Origin: Sphingomonas sp. HDW15A
Lineage (GTDB): Bacteria; Pseudomonadota; Alphaproteobacteria; Sphingomonadales; Sphingomonadaceae
Length of the DNA: 64,000 bases
Direction of reading: 5' to 3'
Assembly: GCF_011301715.1 (NCBI RefSeq)
Contig: NZ_CP049870.1
Coordinates: forward strand, 930,001 to 994,000
In this document: one piece after another, positions 51,370 through 59,980 of the stretch
Layout: each line of letters opens with the position of its first letter
Position numbering within the stretch: position 1 is the first letter of the stretch
Program-made: the position numbers and the translations under genes
Notes under the pieces: generated by a model
What the model was told of the DNA's origin: nothing
The model's database searches: none
What the model saw: the letters and a program-made list of their open reading frames with translations, nothing else

Positions 51370-53238
51370 ATGCTCAACATCAACGGTATCACGGTGCGCC
51401 TTGGCGGACGCACAATCCTCGACCGCGCGAGCGCTGCAATCCGGCCGCGCAGCCGCGTCGGCCTGATTGGTCGTAACGGCGCGGGCAAGTCGACCATGAT
51501 GAAAGTCATCATTGGCCAACTCGAAGCGGACGAAGGCACCATCGAGATGCCCCGCCGGACAAGGCTCGGCTATATCGCTCAGGAAGCGCCCAGCGGTGAC
51601 TCCACGCCGTTCGACACCGTTCTTGCCGCGGACGTCGAAAGGGCGGCGCTGATGGCGGAGGCGGAGACCTGCGCCGATATGCATCGGTTGGGCGACATCC
51701 ATGACCGTCTGCTGGCGATCGATGCTTACGGTGCGCCCGCTCGGGCGTCCCGGATCCTGCTCGGTCTCGGGTTCGACGATGAAATGCAGGGCCGTCCGCT
51801 GGACAGTTACTCCGGTGGCTGGAAGATGCGCGTCGCACTCGCAGCCTTGCTGTTCTCCGAGCCCGATATCCTGCTGCTGGACGAGCCGTCCAACCACCTC
51901 GATCTCGAAGCCACCCTCTGGCTTGAAAACTTCCTCAAGTCCTTCGGTGGGACCTTGATCGTGATCAGTCACGAACGTGATCTGCTGAACAATGTGGTCG
52001 ACACGATCCTTCACCTCGATCGAGGTAAGATCACGCTGTACGCGGGCGGCTACGACGACTTCGAGCGGCAGCGGGCCGAGAGAGCGGCGCAGCTTGCCGC
52101 CGCCAAGGCATCGCAGGATGCGCAGCGGGCGCGACTTCAGGACTATATTGCCAGAAACAGTGCTCGCGCCTCGACAGCGAAGCAGGCTCAGTCCCGTGCC
52201 AAGATGCTGGCGCGGATGCAGCCCATCGCAGCGATGGCGGAGGATCCCAGCCTCAGTTTCGTCTTTCCCAGCCCGACCGAGCTCAAGCCCCCGCTGATCA
52301 CTCTCGAGATGGCAGCCGTCGGCTACGGGGAAGCAAATCCTGTACTGCGCTCGCTGAACTTGCGGATCGACCCCGACGACCGGATCGCGCTGCTCGGTCG
52401 AAATGGCAACGGCAAGACCACTCTCGCCCGCCTGCTTGCCGCGCGGCTTGCGCCAATGGAGGGCGCGATCAATGCGTCAGGTAAGATGCGCGTAGGCTAC
52501 TTCACGCAGTATCAGGTCGAGGAACTGCATGGCGACGACACGCCATTGCAGCACATGAACCGCGCGATGGAAGGTCACACGCCGGGTGCCGTGCGCGCAC
52601 AACTCGGACGCTTCGGATTCTCGGGCGACAAAGCGACGACCGCAGCAAGCAAGCTATCCGGCGGAGAGAGGGCGCGCCTCGCGCTCGCCCTGATCACGCG
52701 GGATGCGCCGCACCTGCTGATTCTCGACGAGCCGACTAACCACCTCGACGTGGATGCGCGCGAAGCGCTCGTCCAGGCGCTGAACGATTACGACGGGGCG
52801 GTCATCCTCATCAGCCACGACCGCCACATGGTCGAACTGACCGCGGACCGGCTCGTGCTGGTGGAGAACGGAGCCGCCGTAGACTACCCGGGCAGCATCG
52901 ACGACTACATCGACTTCGTGCTCGGTCGAAACCAGCCCAAGGCGCAGGCGAAGCGGAAGGTCGTCAAATCAGATCGCAGGGCCGCCGCCAATTCGCGCAA
53001 CGAAACCAACGCGCTGAAAAAAGCCGCATCGGATGCGGAAGCAGAAAGTGCGCGCCTCGCTGCGCAATGTTCGGCAATCGACCGGGCAATGTTCGATCCG
53101 GCGGGTGCAGAGCCCGACCTCGCATTGCTGCCCATGGGCGAGCTCTCGCGTCGCCGAGCGAAGCTGGGGGCCGAGTTGGCACTCGCCGAAGCCCGCTGGC
53201 TGGAAGCGAGCGAGCAGCTGGAAAGCCTCGCGGCCTAG
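51370..53238 (+). CDS. ABC-F ribosome-associated ATPase
   Basis: A 622-residue soluble ABC-F protein starting at ATG 51370 (MLNINGITVRLGG). Domain 1: Walker A GRNGAGKST, signature YSGGWKMR, Walker B LLLDEPSNHLD. A linker coiled coil follows. Domain 2: GRNGNGKTT, LSGGERARL, LILDEPTNHLD. The C-terminus is a charged coiled coil (about 540-620). It is closest in layout to the Uup/YheS-type housekeeping ABC-F proteins that act on the ribosome. No membrane partner. Monocistronic. Confidence 0.92.
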   Translation: MLNINGITVRLGGRTILDRASAAIRPRSRVGLIGRNGAGKSTMMKVIIGQLEADEGTIEMPRRTRLGYIAQEAPSGDSTPFDTVLAADVERAALMAEAETCADMHRLGDIHDRLLAIDAYGAPARASRILLGLGFDDEMQGRPLDSYSGGWKMRVALAALLFSEPDILLLDEPSNHLDLEATLWLENFLKSFGGTLIVISHERDLLNNVVDTILHLDRGKITLYAGGYDDFERQRAERAAQLAAAKASQDAQRARLQDYIARNSARASTAKQAQSRAKMLARMQPIAAMAEDPSLSFVFPSPTELKPPLITLEMAAVGYGEANPVLRSLNLRIDPDDRIALLGRNGNGKTTLARLLAARLAPMEGAINASGKMRVGYFTQYQVEELHGDDTPLQHMNRAMEGHTPGAVRAQLGRFGFSGDKATTAASKLSGGERARLALALITRDAPHLLILDEPTNHLDVDAREALVQALNDYDGAVILISHDRHMVELTADRLVLVENGAAVDYPGSIDDYIDFVLGRNQPKAQAKRKVVKSDRRAAANSRNETNALKKAASDAEAESARLAAQCSAIDRAMFDPAGAEPDLALLPMGELSRRRAKLGAELALAEARWLEASEQLESLAA

Positions 53239-53294
53239 TCAACGATGGGCCGCCCTATGTTCGTCCTTCTGAGCACTGATTGTCCTGAGTAAGT

Positions 53295-53326
53295 GGAGTC
53301 GGCTTTCGACCAGAAGCTGACTCTAG
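53295..53326 (+). repeat. Hairpin repeat, single unit
   Basis: GGAGTCGGCTTTCGACC then AGAAGCTGACTCTAG. Its right edge is the stop (TAG) of the minus-strand DUF1989 gene. Confidence 0.88.
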
Positions 53327-53907
53327 CTCGCGATCGAATACCGGATCGGTTTAAAACTACCCCCATTGCTGGAGTAGGCAGAACAGGCCGTCAGACCGAT
53401 GATCAGCGGCATCTCGGCGCGAAGGCGAATGATATCACCGGCCTCGCTGGTGGGTGGCTCCACCGTGAGCGTCCCATCGTCTCTGACGGGAACGTTCATG
53501 AAAACGTTGAATGCGACCGGAATATCGTCCGGCTCGATGCCAAACGGTTCGAGAGCTTCCGCAAGGTTGCCAAAGCAGCCGCGATGAACCGGCTGGTCCG
53601 GATAGAAGTGGCGGAATGTTGCCTCGCTGCACGGGGTGAGAAGGAAGTCGTGGAGGCCGACCGTATCTTCGACGATTGTCAGCATTGGCCGGGACCGGTT
53701 CGAGTAGAGCACATTACCGGTGGTGAGCCTGATGGTCTCAGCGTAGTCGATCGTCCTCCCGTTTGAGACAACCTCGCGAACGTCATGGGCACTGTACGCC
53801 AGCAAGTCGGCGACCTGAACGCCTTCGACGTCTGTTACCGTCAATATTTGTCCTTCGGCGAGGCGAAACGCAGTTCCGCTCCTGGGTGGGATGATCTGTC
53901 CGGTCAT
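53323..53907 (-). CDS. DUF1989 (urea carboxylase-associated) protein
   Basis: A 194-residue protein of the DUF1989 / urea-carboxylase-associated family. IPPRSGTAFRLAEGQILTVT, DVEGVQVADLLAYSAHD, the FRHFYPDQPVHRGCFGNLAE block with conserved His/Cys, and PVAFNVFMNVPV. Start ATG 53907, overlapping the upstream gene's TGA (ATGA). Relatives sit with urea amidolyase and guanidine-related genes. Here the partner is a YqcI/YcgG-type N-hydroxylase homologue. Metal binding through His/Cys is likely. Confidence 0.87.
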   Translation of the reverse strand: MTGQIIPPRSGTAFRLAEGQILTVTDVEGVQVADLLAYSAHDVREVVSNGRTIDYAETIRLTTGNVLYSNRSRPMLTIVEDTVGLHDFLLTPCSEATFRHFYPDQPVHRGCFGNLAEALEPFGIEPDDIPVAFNVFMNVPVRDDGTLTVEPPTSEAGDIIRLRAEMPLIIGLTACSAYSSNGGSFKPIRYSIAS

Positions 53908-54593
53908 AAGGCCTCGGTATCGCGTCTGTTGAACGGGCATTCCCAATCGCCGGAGATTTGCCGCCCGCTATACTGCCGAGCCTCGCTGACTTCGCCGTGG
54001 CGTGCGAGCATCGGGTTGATCGACCCGGCAAGTTGTTCGTCCCGCGCAAGGATAGCGTTACGCAGGCCCTCATAACGACCGCTGTCCCTCAGTTCCTCAA
54101 ATTGAGCGTGAAGGTTCAGCACCATCGTTGGACGGGGGAAGCGCCTAGCAGGGCGGCTTGCGTTGGGATGCAGACCGACGACGAAAAAGGCCTCGCCACC
54201 GAAGCTCAATGAAAAATGCGGATCCTCCGGATCGGAACTGACGCGCTGGTCGGCCGCGATCCCGCGCCATTCATCTTTGTCCGTCATCGACTGAAGACGT
54301 TCCCACAGCGCTTCCTCGAAGGATTCCTCTGTGAGCACGGACGGTCCCTCAAATACGAATGCCAAGCTCCGGAATAAGCCAGGATCGCGCTTGTAATTCT
54401 GCGCCCACTGCAGCGCGATATCGTGCATCCGCACATCGTCCCAGGAACTCGTTAGTGATCGGCATGCCACCACTTTAAGGGTTCCGCGTCCCAACGCGGA
54501 TTTGGCGCCGACGCAGGGGAAATCCTGCGAGCGGACGAAAGCGGAGAACTCGCGTTCAAGGGAGTCTTGGTTGTCGTATTTCCAGGGAAACAT
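53904..54593 (-). CDS. YqcI/YcgG-family (GntA/DcsA-like) heme protein
   Basis: A 229-residue protein of the YqcI/YcgG family: SQDFPCVGAKSALGRGTLKV at about 28-47, FEGPSVLTEESFEEALWERL, DPEDPHFSLSFGGEAFFVVG, and HPNASRPARRFPRPTMVLNL. Characterised members (DcsA in cycloserine, GntA in guanitoxin biosynthesis) are heme proteins that N-hydroxylate arginine-type guanidines. The start is ATG 54593. It is translationally coupled to the downstream DUF1989 gene, so the two probably act on one nitrogen-rich metabolite. Confidence 0.85.
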   Translation of the reverse strand: MFPWKYDNQDSLEREFSAFVRSQDFPCVGAKSALGRGTLKVVACRSLTSSWDDVRMHDIALQWAQNYKRDPGLFRSLAFVFEGPSVLTEESFEEALWERLQSMTDKDEWRGIAADQRVSSDPEDPHFSLSFGGEAFFVVGLHPNASRPARRFPRPTMVLNLHAQFEELRDSGRYEGLRNAILARDEQLAGSINPMLARHGEVSEARQYSGRQISGDWECPFNRRDTEAL

Positions 54594-54714
54594 TCTCTCG
54601 CCAACGAGCCAAGCGGAAAAGAGTTTCGCGCTGCTACCGATCCTTCGGCCGAGGCCAAACTTTCCGGATTATGAGCCTAGGCCATCCCATCATACAAACG
54701 GCATTCCTTTTGGG

Positions 54715-54746
54715 TAGAGTGCGCTTTCCAACCAAAATGACTCTAG
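54715..54746 (+). repeat. Hairpin repeat, single unit
   Basis: TAGAGTGCGCTTTCCAACC then AAAATGACTCTAG. Right-most copy in the window. Confidence 0.8.
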
Positions 54747-54890
54747 CCAAGGAGGGCGGGGGCCGGTTGGCATTCCGTTGGGACGCGATCACACCCGGTT
54801 TTTCCGCCCAAGCTGAATTGGGGCGCCCGCGTAGAAAGGAGGCTGGTCAATAGAACCGCAAAGTGGCCAGCCTCCTCAGCAATGGGGCCT

Positions 54891-55457
54891 TCAGTACGTC
54901 TCGATCGTGAGTTCGACTGGCACGGACCGAGACACGACATCGTAGACCGGAGAATAGTCAGCCAGTTCGCGAAGCAAGTCCGCGGAAGCCTCGGTCCTGA
55001 CGCGCATGCGCATGCGAATGGCCTGGTAGCCCTTTCGAATAGCCGGAGACATTCCAAGAAAGCCCCGGACATCGAGGTCGCCTTCGAGCTCGGACTCGAC
55101 CGCGTCTATGCGAATGCCCCGAGCCGCCGAATGGGCCACGATGCTCGTCGTCACGCACATGGACAGCGCGGAAAGGAGATACTCAACCGGGTTGGCGCCT
55201 TCGTCGCGGCCGCACAGGACGGGTGGCTCATCCGCGAGGTATCGGAAGTTTTCTGAGCGCGCATTCTCCATGCAGGCACCGTGAAACGACTTCACGGTGG
55301 CTATATTCTGCGTGCCGTCTTTCCACTTGTTGGACGTGCGGAACTCGAACTTGGCGACCTCTGGGTCGGCTTGAATAGCCTCGATCGTATCCATCAGTTG
55401 GGTCACATTGATGCCGTTCAGGTTTACGGTGCGCTCGGCGGCGAGCTGGGCAGTCAT
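54891..55457 (-). CDS. OsmC-family protein
   Basis: A 188-residue OsmC/Ohr-like protein. FHGACMENARSENFRYLADE and PPVLCGRDEGANPVEYLLSA carry Cys residues. SALSMCVTTSIVAHSAARGI is the central helix with the second conserved Cys position, and LEGDLDVRGFLGMSPAIRKG follows. OsmC proteins reduce organic hydroperoxides with paired Cys. It is divergent from the GlxA-type regulator gene, which may control it. Confidence 0.88.
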   Translation of the reverse strand: MTAQLAAERTVNLNGINVTQLMDTIEAIQADPEVAKFEFRTSNKWKDGTQNIATVKSFHGACMENARSENFRYLADEPPVLCGRDEGANPVEYLLSALSMCVTTSIVAHSAARGIRIDAVESELEGDLDVRGFLGMSPAIRKGYQAIRMRMRVRTEASADLLRELADYSPVYDVVSRSVPVELTIETY

Positions 55458-55583
55458 TGATCTTTCCTTTCGCTATTTCCGCGAGAGACGTTCCTCAGCG
55501 GACCGATGGAAAATACGGTGGCCTGCACGGCATCGCGAGTATCGTTGCTGTCAAAAACGGTCGATTCGTGCCATATTCGAAAC

Positions 55584-56597
55584 ATGGCAGATAACCGGAC
55601 TGACCCTCTCGAGGCGCTCATCGTCGCGGTGCCGGAAACCGCCGGATCCGCTCTTTACGGCATGCTCGACGTCCTCGCCGCGACGGGAAACATTTGGCAG
55701 CAGCTGGTGGGTGGGGAGGAGTCGAGAAAGCTGATCCGGCCACGGATCGTCTCCGCCAAGCGAAGACCATTTCTTTGCGGCAACAACATCCCGGTTCGGC
55801 CCGATTGCTGCATTGCTGATGATCCGAAAGCGGATATCATAATCTTGCCCGAGCTTTGGCTCGGCCCCGACGAAAACATCAGCGGACGATACGACGCCAT
55901 CGTCGCGTGGATCCGCCAACGATACCAGGCAGGCACTTCGATCTATTCGGCCTGTTCAGGAGCGATCATGCTCGCCGAGACCGGCTTGCTGAACGGTCGG
56001 CCGGCCACCTCCCACTGGGGCTACGAGCGGCTATTTCGAACGCGGTACCCCAAGGTTCTTTTCAAGCCTGAACCGGCGCTGCAATTTGCGGATCCAGCCG
56101 GACGCATCGTGACCGCCGGCGGTACGACGTCATGGCATGATCTCGCCCTTCACATTATTGCGCGACATTGCAGCCCCGGAGAGGCGGCTCGAATTGCGAA
56201 AGTCTACCTCCTAAAGACGCACGACGAAGGCCAGCTTCCCTATGCCGCATTGGTGAAGCAGGCGCCGCACGCCGACGCCGCGGTCAGGGAATGCGAGGCC
56301 TTCCTGAAGAAAAATTGTCTCGAAGAGTGCGTTGTGATCAAGGCCGTGGCCCAGTCGCGCATTCCCGAGCGGACACTCAAACGCCGGTTCAAGAATGCGA
56401 CCGGCCTAAGCATCATTCACTACGTCCAGAACCTGCGTATTGAAAAAGCCAAGCAACTTCTCGAGACGACCGATCTGCCGATCGACGAAATCGGCGGAAA
56501 AGTCGGCTACGAGAACCTTAGCTTCTTCCGCCAGCTATTCCGACGGAGGTGCGGGTTGTCGCCTGCAAACTACAGAAGGCTGTTCAATGCCGGTTGA
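55584..56597 (+). CDS. GlxA-family AraC-type regulator
   Basis: A 337-residue regulator starting at ATG 55584. The N-terminal DJ-1/PfpI-like domain (LEALIVAVPETAGSALYGML; IYSACSGAIMLAETGLLNG, with the nucleophile-elbow Cys in CSGA) is followed by an AraC-type helix-turn-helix pair (IPERTLKRRFKNATGLSIIH, DEIGGKVGYENLSFFRQLFR). GlxA-type proteins control catabolic or stress genes. Its promoter region is shared with the divergent osmC-like gene. Confidence 0.92.
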   Translation: MADNRTDPLEALIVAVPETAGSALYGMLDVLAATGNIWQQLVGGEESRKLIRPRIVSAKRRPFLCGNNIPVRPDCCIADDPKADIIILPELWLGPDENISGRYDAIVAWIRQRYQAGTSIYSACSGAIMLAETGLLNGRPATSHWGYERLFRTRYPKVLFKPEPALQFADPAGRIVTAGGTTSWHDLALHIIARHCSPGEAARIAKVYLLKTHDEGQLPYAALVKQAPHADAAVRECEAFLKKNCLEECVVIKAVAQSRIPERTLKRRFKNATGLSIIHYVQNLRIEKAKQLLETTDLPIDEIGGKVGYENLSFFRQLFRRRCGLSPANYRRLFNAG

Positions 56598-56663
56598 GTG
56601 AACGCAAAGATGCGCGCCTGGGCCAATCTGATACCCGTACATGGCCCGTCCACCGTTCCAAAA

Positions 56664-57104
56664 CTACTCGTCGTCGGGAGTAAGCCAGTCGTGCCGGAGC
56701 AGGTTAAGTCTTGCAAGAAGCGAAACGAGGAAGGCGGTCGACCACCCGAACATGATGATGCCCGTCGCGCCTTCGATGGCGCCTAGAACTCTCCATTCCA
56801 GAGGCATCAACAGGTCCCCGTAACCGATGGCCGCGTAGGTCGATGTCGAGAAATAGAGCGCTGATTCGAAATTCTGGAAGGCCCCCAGTCCAAGGAAGAG
56901 GAGGGCGTACAACCAAATCTCGACGGTATGGATTGCGAAGATCCCCAGCGACGCACTCAGCAAGAGGGTGAGGGGCGTGATCCGCAGCTTTCGGATGAAG
57001 CGGCTGTGGGAGCGCAGGAGTCGCATTACCATGTTGAGGCCGACGAGATGGACCAACACAGTGATGATCACCATGGCGCTCGAAAGTGCTAGCTGGCTCA
57101 GCAT
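56664..57104 (-). CDS. Small potassium-channel-like protein
   Basis: A 146-residue ion channel of the two-TM pore family, from ATG 57104 with GGAGG about 7 bases upstream. (The frame continues upstream to 57209 but the RBS favours 57104.) A first helix, an additional helix pair, and the pore segment SALYFSTSTYAAIGYGDLLM with the selectivity filter IGYGD, then a final helix (GIIMFGWSTAFLVSLLARL). It probably passes K+. Divergent from the SBP56-like gene. Confidence 0.85.
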   Translation of the reverse strand: MLSQLALSSAMVIITVLVHLVGLNMVMRLLRSHSRFIRKLRITPLTLLLSASLGIFAIHTVEIWLYALLFLGLGAFQNFESALYFSTSTYAAIGYGDLLMPLEWRVLGAIEGATGIIMFGWSTAFLVSLLARLNLLRHDWLTPDDE

Positions 57105-57198
57105 TATCGTACCTCCGATAGACGTCTGCACGGTGTTACCCTGATTGCCAAGAAGGCCACCGGGAGTCATCGAACCACGATAATCGGGGGGAGAACTC

Positions 57199-58413
57199 AT
57201 GATGCGCATGTCAACCGCGCTGGCTGCGGCTGCTCTATCGCTCGCGGCGCCTTCGCAAGCCCTGGCTGACGGGCACTACCTTTTCGTCTGGGCGGCTGAC
57301 GAGGCGAAGCAAGGCAACGATTTTCTCGCGGTCATCGACGCAGATCCTGCATCGGCGGGCTACGGCAAGCTCGTAGCCGGCGTCGGCACCGATATTAAAA
57401 GCGTGCGGATCCATCACACCGAATATGAGATGTCCGCCAGCGGGAAGCTGTTTGCCAACGATCACGACTCCAACCAATCGGTGATCTTCGATCTTCGTGA
57501 ACCGCTGAAACCAAAGGTCGCCGCCCGTTTCGCCAGCATGGGCGGTTTTGCCATGCCTCACAGTTTCCTGCGCTTGCCCAACGGTAACGTTCTCGCGACT
57601 TTTCAATTTCCGGATAAAGGCGGCCACGAAGACCATGGCTCGATGACCGGAACGCACGGCGGGCTCGTCGAGATAGACGATAACGGCATGGTCGTCCGGT
57701 CAGTCAGCAACGCGGACCCCGCACTGCCGGACGAGACATTGTTACCTTACAGCCTTGCTATCCTTCCTGAGGCCGACCGCGTGCTCGTCACCAACAGCCC
57801 GATGGGCGACGACTATCTTCTGTCCAGCAATACCTACCAGCTGTTCCGGCTTTCCGACCTCAAACTGCTCGGGACCTACCGGCTCGATCCGGGGCCGACC
57901 CGAAACGGCAATGTTTCGCCGGAGGAGGCTCGCGTAGCGGCGGACGGCTCAGTCTACGTGCAAACCCTCTCGTGCGGCATTCAGCGTATAACCGGCATCG
58001 ACACGGCAAATCCCGTCGCAAAGCTGGTCCACAAGTTCCCCGGTGACTTTTGCGGTGTGCCCACCATCGTCGGCCGGCACCTCGTTCAAAGCGTTCCGTC
58101 GATTAAAGGCTTTGCCGTTCTCGATATCGGCAATCCCGAGAACGTTCGGGAGGTTTCCCGGCTTGTGATCGACGACAAGTTCAGCCCTCACTGGACCGCC
58201 TGGAGCCCCAAGGCAAAGCGCATCGTCGTGACGTCAGGCAAGGCGGGCGACCGAATGTACCTGCTCAAGCTCGATCCGGCCTCTGGAGCTCTTACGATCG
58301 ATGATGCCTTTCGCGATACGGACGGAAAGGTCGGATTCAGTTTCGCAAGACGCGCCTGGCCCCATGGGTGGACCGGTCAAGGCACGCCGCATGGCGCGGT
58401 CTTTTCGCGCTGA
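57199..58413 (+). CDS. SBP56-like beta-propeller, exported
   Basis: A 404-residue exported protein (signal cleaved near QALA, about residue 23). The mature part is strand-rich like a seven-bladed propeller with SBP56 (selenium-binding / methanethiol oxidase)-like features: VRIHHTEYEMSASGKLFAND, MPHSFLRLPNGNVLATFQFP, RNGNVSPEEARVAADGSVYV, FSPHWTAWSPKAKRIVVTSG. His-rich motifs (HHTE, PHSF, HEDHGS) could bind copper as in methanethiol oxidase. Family placement is by motif resemblance only. Confidence 0.72.
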   Translation: MMRMSTALAAAALSLAAPSQALADGHYLFVWAADEAKQGNDFLAVIDADPASAGYGKLVAGVGTDIKSVRIHHTEYEMSASGKLFANDHDSNQSVIFDLREPLKPKVAARFASMGGFAMPHSFLRLPNGNVLATFQFPDKGGHEDHGSMTGTHGGLVEIDDNGMVVRSVSNADPALPDETLLPYSLAILPEADRVLVTNSPMGDDYLLSSNTYQLFRLSDLKLLGTYRLDPGPTRNGNVSPEEARVAADGSVYVQTLSCGIQRITGIDTANPVAKLVHKFPGDFCGVPTIVGRHLVQSVPSIKGFAVLDIGNPENVREVSRLVIDDKFSPHWTAWSPKAKRIVVTSGKAGDRMYLLKLDPASGALTIDDAFRDTDGKVGFSFARRAWPHGWTGQGTPHGAVFSR

Positions 58414-58420
58414 GCCCCGG

Positions 58421-59980
58421 CTAACATTCGCCGGAGGCAGCCCGTAAACTGTCGAACGTGTTCGCGGAAACGCCTCGGCGTCTCAGTTCTTCCTTGCGCA
58501 CTTTTCCGGTGCTCGTCTTGGGCAATTCGTCAAGACGCTCGATGAAGCGTGGCCAGGCGTAACGAGGAAGGAGTTGCTGCGCCTGTTCCGATATAAACTG
58601 GGCGGTGGGTACAGCCTCGCCGGTCACGGCGATCATGACCTCATCTTCCGCCCCCTCGAAATCCGAGGGCACCGCGAAGGCTGCGACTTCTTCGATTCCC
58701 GCGATCGACCTAATCGCTTCTTCCAGTTCGAATGACGAGATATTCTCGCCACGCCGCCGAATGCAGTCTTTGATGCGATCCAGAAAGATTACGTAGCCGT
58801 CTGCATCCAGAAAGCCTGCATCCCCGGTGTGGAACCAGAGGTTGCGCCAGGCCTCCACCGTTTTGTCGGGCTGACCATGATATCCAGCCATGAAACCGAA
58901 CGGTACGCGCGGCCGCACGGTGATCTCCCCGACCTCGCCTGGAACCCGCACCTCGTCTGTTTGAGGATCGCGAATCGCGACTTCAAAATAACGGTCGTAA
59001 ACACGCCCACACGTTCCCGGTTTTGCCCGGCCTCGCTCGCCATAAAGGGGAATGTTCACTTCGGTCATTCCGTAAAGGCCAACGACGTCTTTAACGCCGA
59101 AGCGGTCGCGCCACATTTGTTCGTGATCCGGATGATTTGGTGCCGCAGCTACGAGACGCAACTTGTGTTCGCAGTCGTTGGGACGGGAAGGCTGCGCCGC
59201 CACGAAGGCGGTAGTTGCGCCTAGCATGTTGGTAATTGTGGCACCGCAGTCCCGGATATCAGAAACCCAGTTAGAAGCGGAAAAACGGGTCCGTACAGAC
59301 GCTCTCGCACCGGCGATCAGCACGGCTCCGATTTGCATGAATAGCCCATTCGCGTGAAACAGGGGCAACGTCACATAATAATGATCGTCGGATGCCAGTC
59401 CGAGATTATCGATGGTTCCCACCCCAAAGAGGTAGCAATGGGCATGCGGCATAAGCACGCCCTTCGCAGGTCCCGTGGTTCCCGACGTGTACATGATGCA
59501 AGCGATGTCCGATGGGACCGGCCACTCGCCATCATATGGGGGGCACTCTTTCCAGGCATCGAAGCTGCCACCGCTTAGGAGGATCGGAATCGTACCTGAG
59601 GGCAGCACCTCCGCGATTCCCGCCATGTAATTCTCGTGGGCGATGATCAGCCGCGCATCCGCATCGCGCAGCTGGTGGGCCAGAAAGGTGCCGGAAAGTT
59701 CGGTGTTCAGCGCAACCAATACAGCGCCAAGCCGGCCTATACCTGCCCAAGCGCGAAGAAAGTCCAGTCCAGTGGGCAAAATGACGGCGACCCGATCGCC
59801 AGCCGCTACACCGAGAGATGCAAGGTGCGACGCCACGCGCTCGGCGTCGGCGTGGAGTTCGCCATAGGTTATCGAGCGCCCCTCGATGATCGAAACGAAC
59901 GTTTGATCGGCCGCGGCAATGGCGCGATCCCGAAGGGCAAGCGGGAGGGTCCATTCCTGCCAGGGCATGTCGAAATTCAT
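58421..59980 (-). CDS. AMP-forming acyl-CoA synthetase
   Basis: A 519-residue adenylate-forming ligase. P-loop YTSGTTGPAKGVLMP at about 175-190, LPLFHANGLFMQIGAVLIAG, LYGMTEVN as the A5 motif, GEITVRPRVPFGFMAGYHG, the WFHTGDAGFLDADGYVIFLD hinge, RIKDCIRRRGENISS and the catalytic Lys in PKTSTGKVRKEELRRRG. It activates a carboxylic acid as an acyl-CoA; the exact acid is not evident. Convergent with the SBP56-like gene. Confidence 0.92.
   Translation of the reverse strand: MNFDMPWQEWTLPLALRDRAIAAADQTFVSIIEGRSITYGELHADAERVASHLASLGVAAGDRVAVILPTGLDFLRAWAGIGRLGAVLVALNTELSGTFLAHQLRDADARLIIAHENYMAGIAEVLPSGTIPILLSGGSFDAWKECPPYDGEWPVPSDIACIMYTSGTTGPAKGVLMPHAHCYLFGVGTIDNLGLASDDHYYVTLPLFHANGLFMQIGAVLIAGARASVRTRFSASNWVSDIRDCGATITNMLGATTAFVAAQPSRPNDCEHKLRLVAAAPNHPDHEQMWRDRFGVKDVVGLYGMTEVNIPLYGERGRAKPGTCGRVYDRYFEVAIRDPQTDEVRVPGEVGEITVRPRVPFGFMAGYHGQPDKTVEAWRNLWFHTGDAGFLDADGYVIFLDRIKDCIRRRGENISSFELEEAIRSIAGIEEVAAFAVPSDFEGAEDEVMIAVTGEAVPTAQFISEQAQQLLPRYAWPRFIERLDELPKTSTGKVRKEELRRRGVSANTFDSLRAASGEC

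Noticed and set aside
8561..54746. Integron attC sites or a CRISPR array as explanation for the repeats
   Set aside because: Spacing is irregular, intervening DNA holds genes in both orientations, and the ends do not match attC core sites (GTTRRRY / RYYYAAC). No integrase or cas gene is present.
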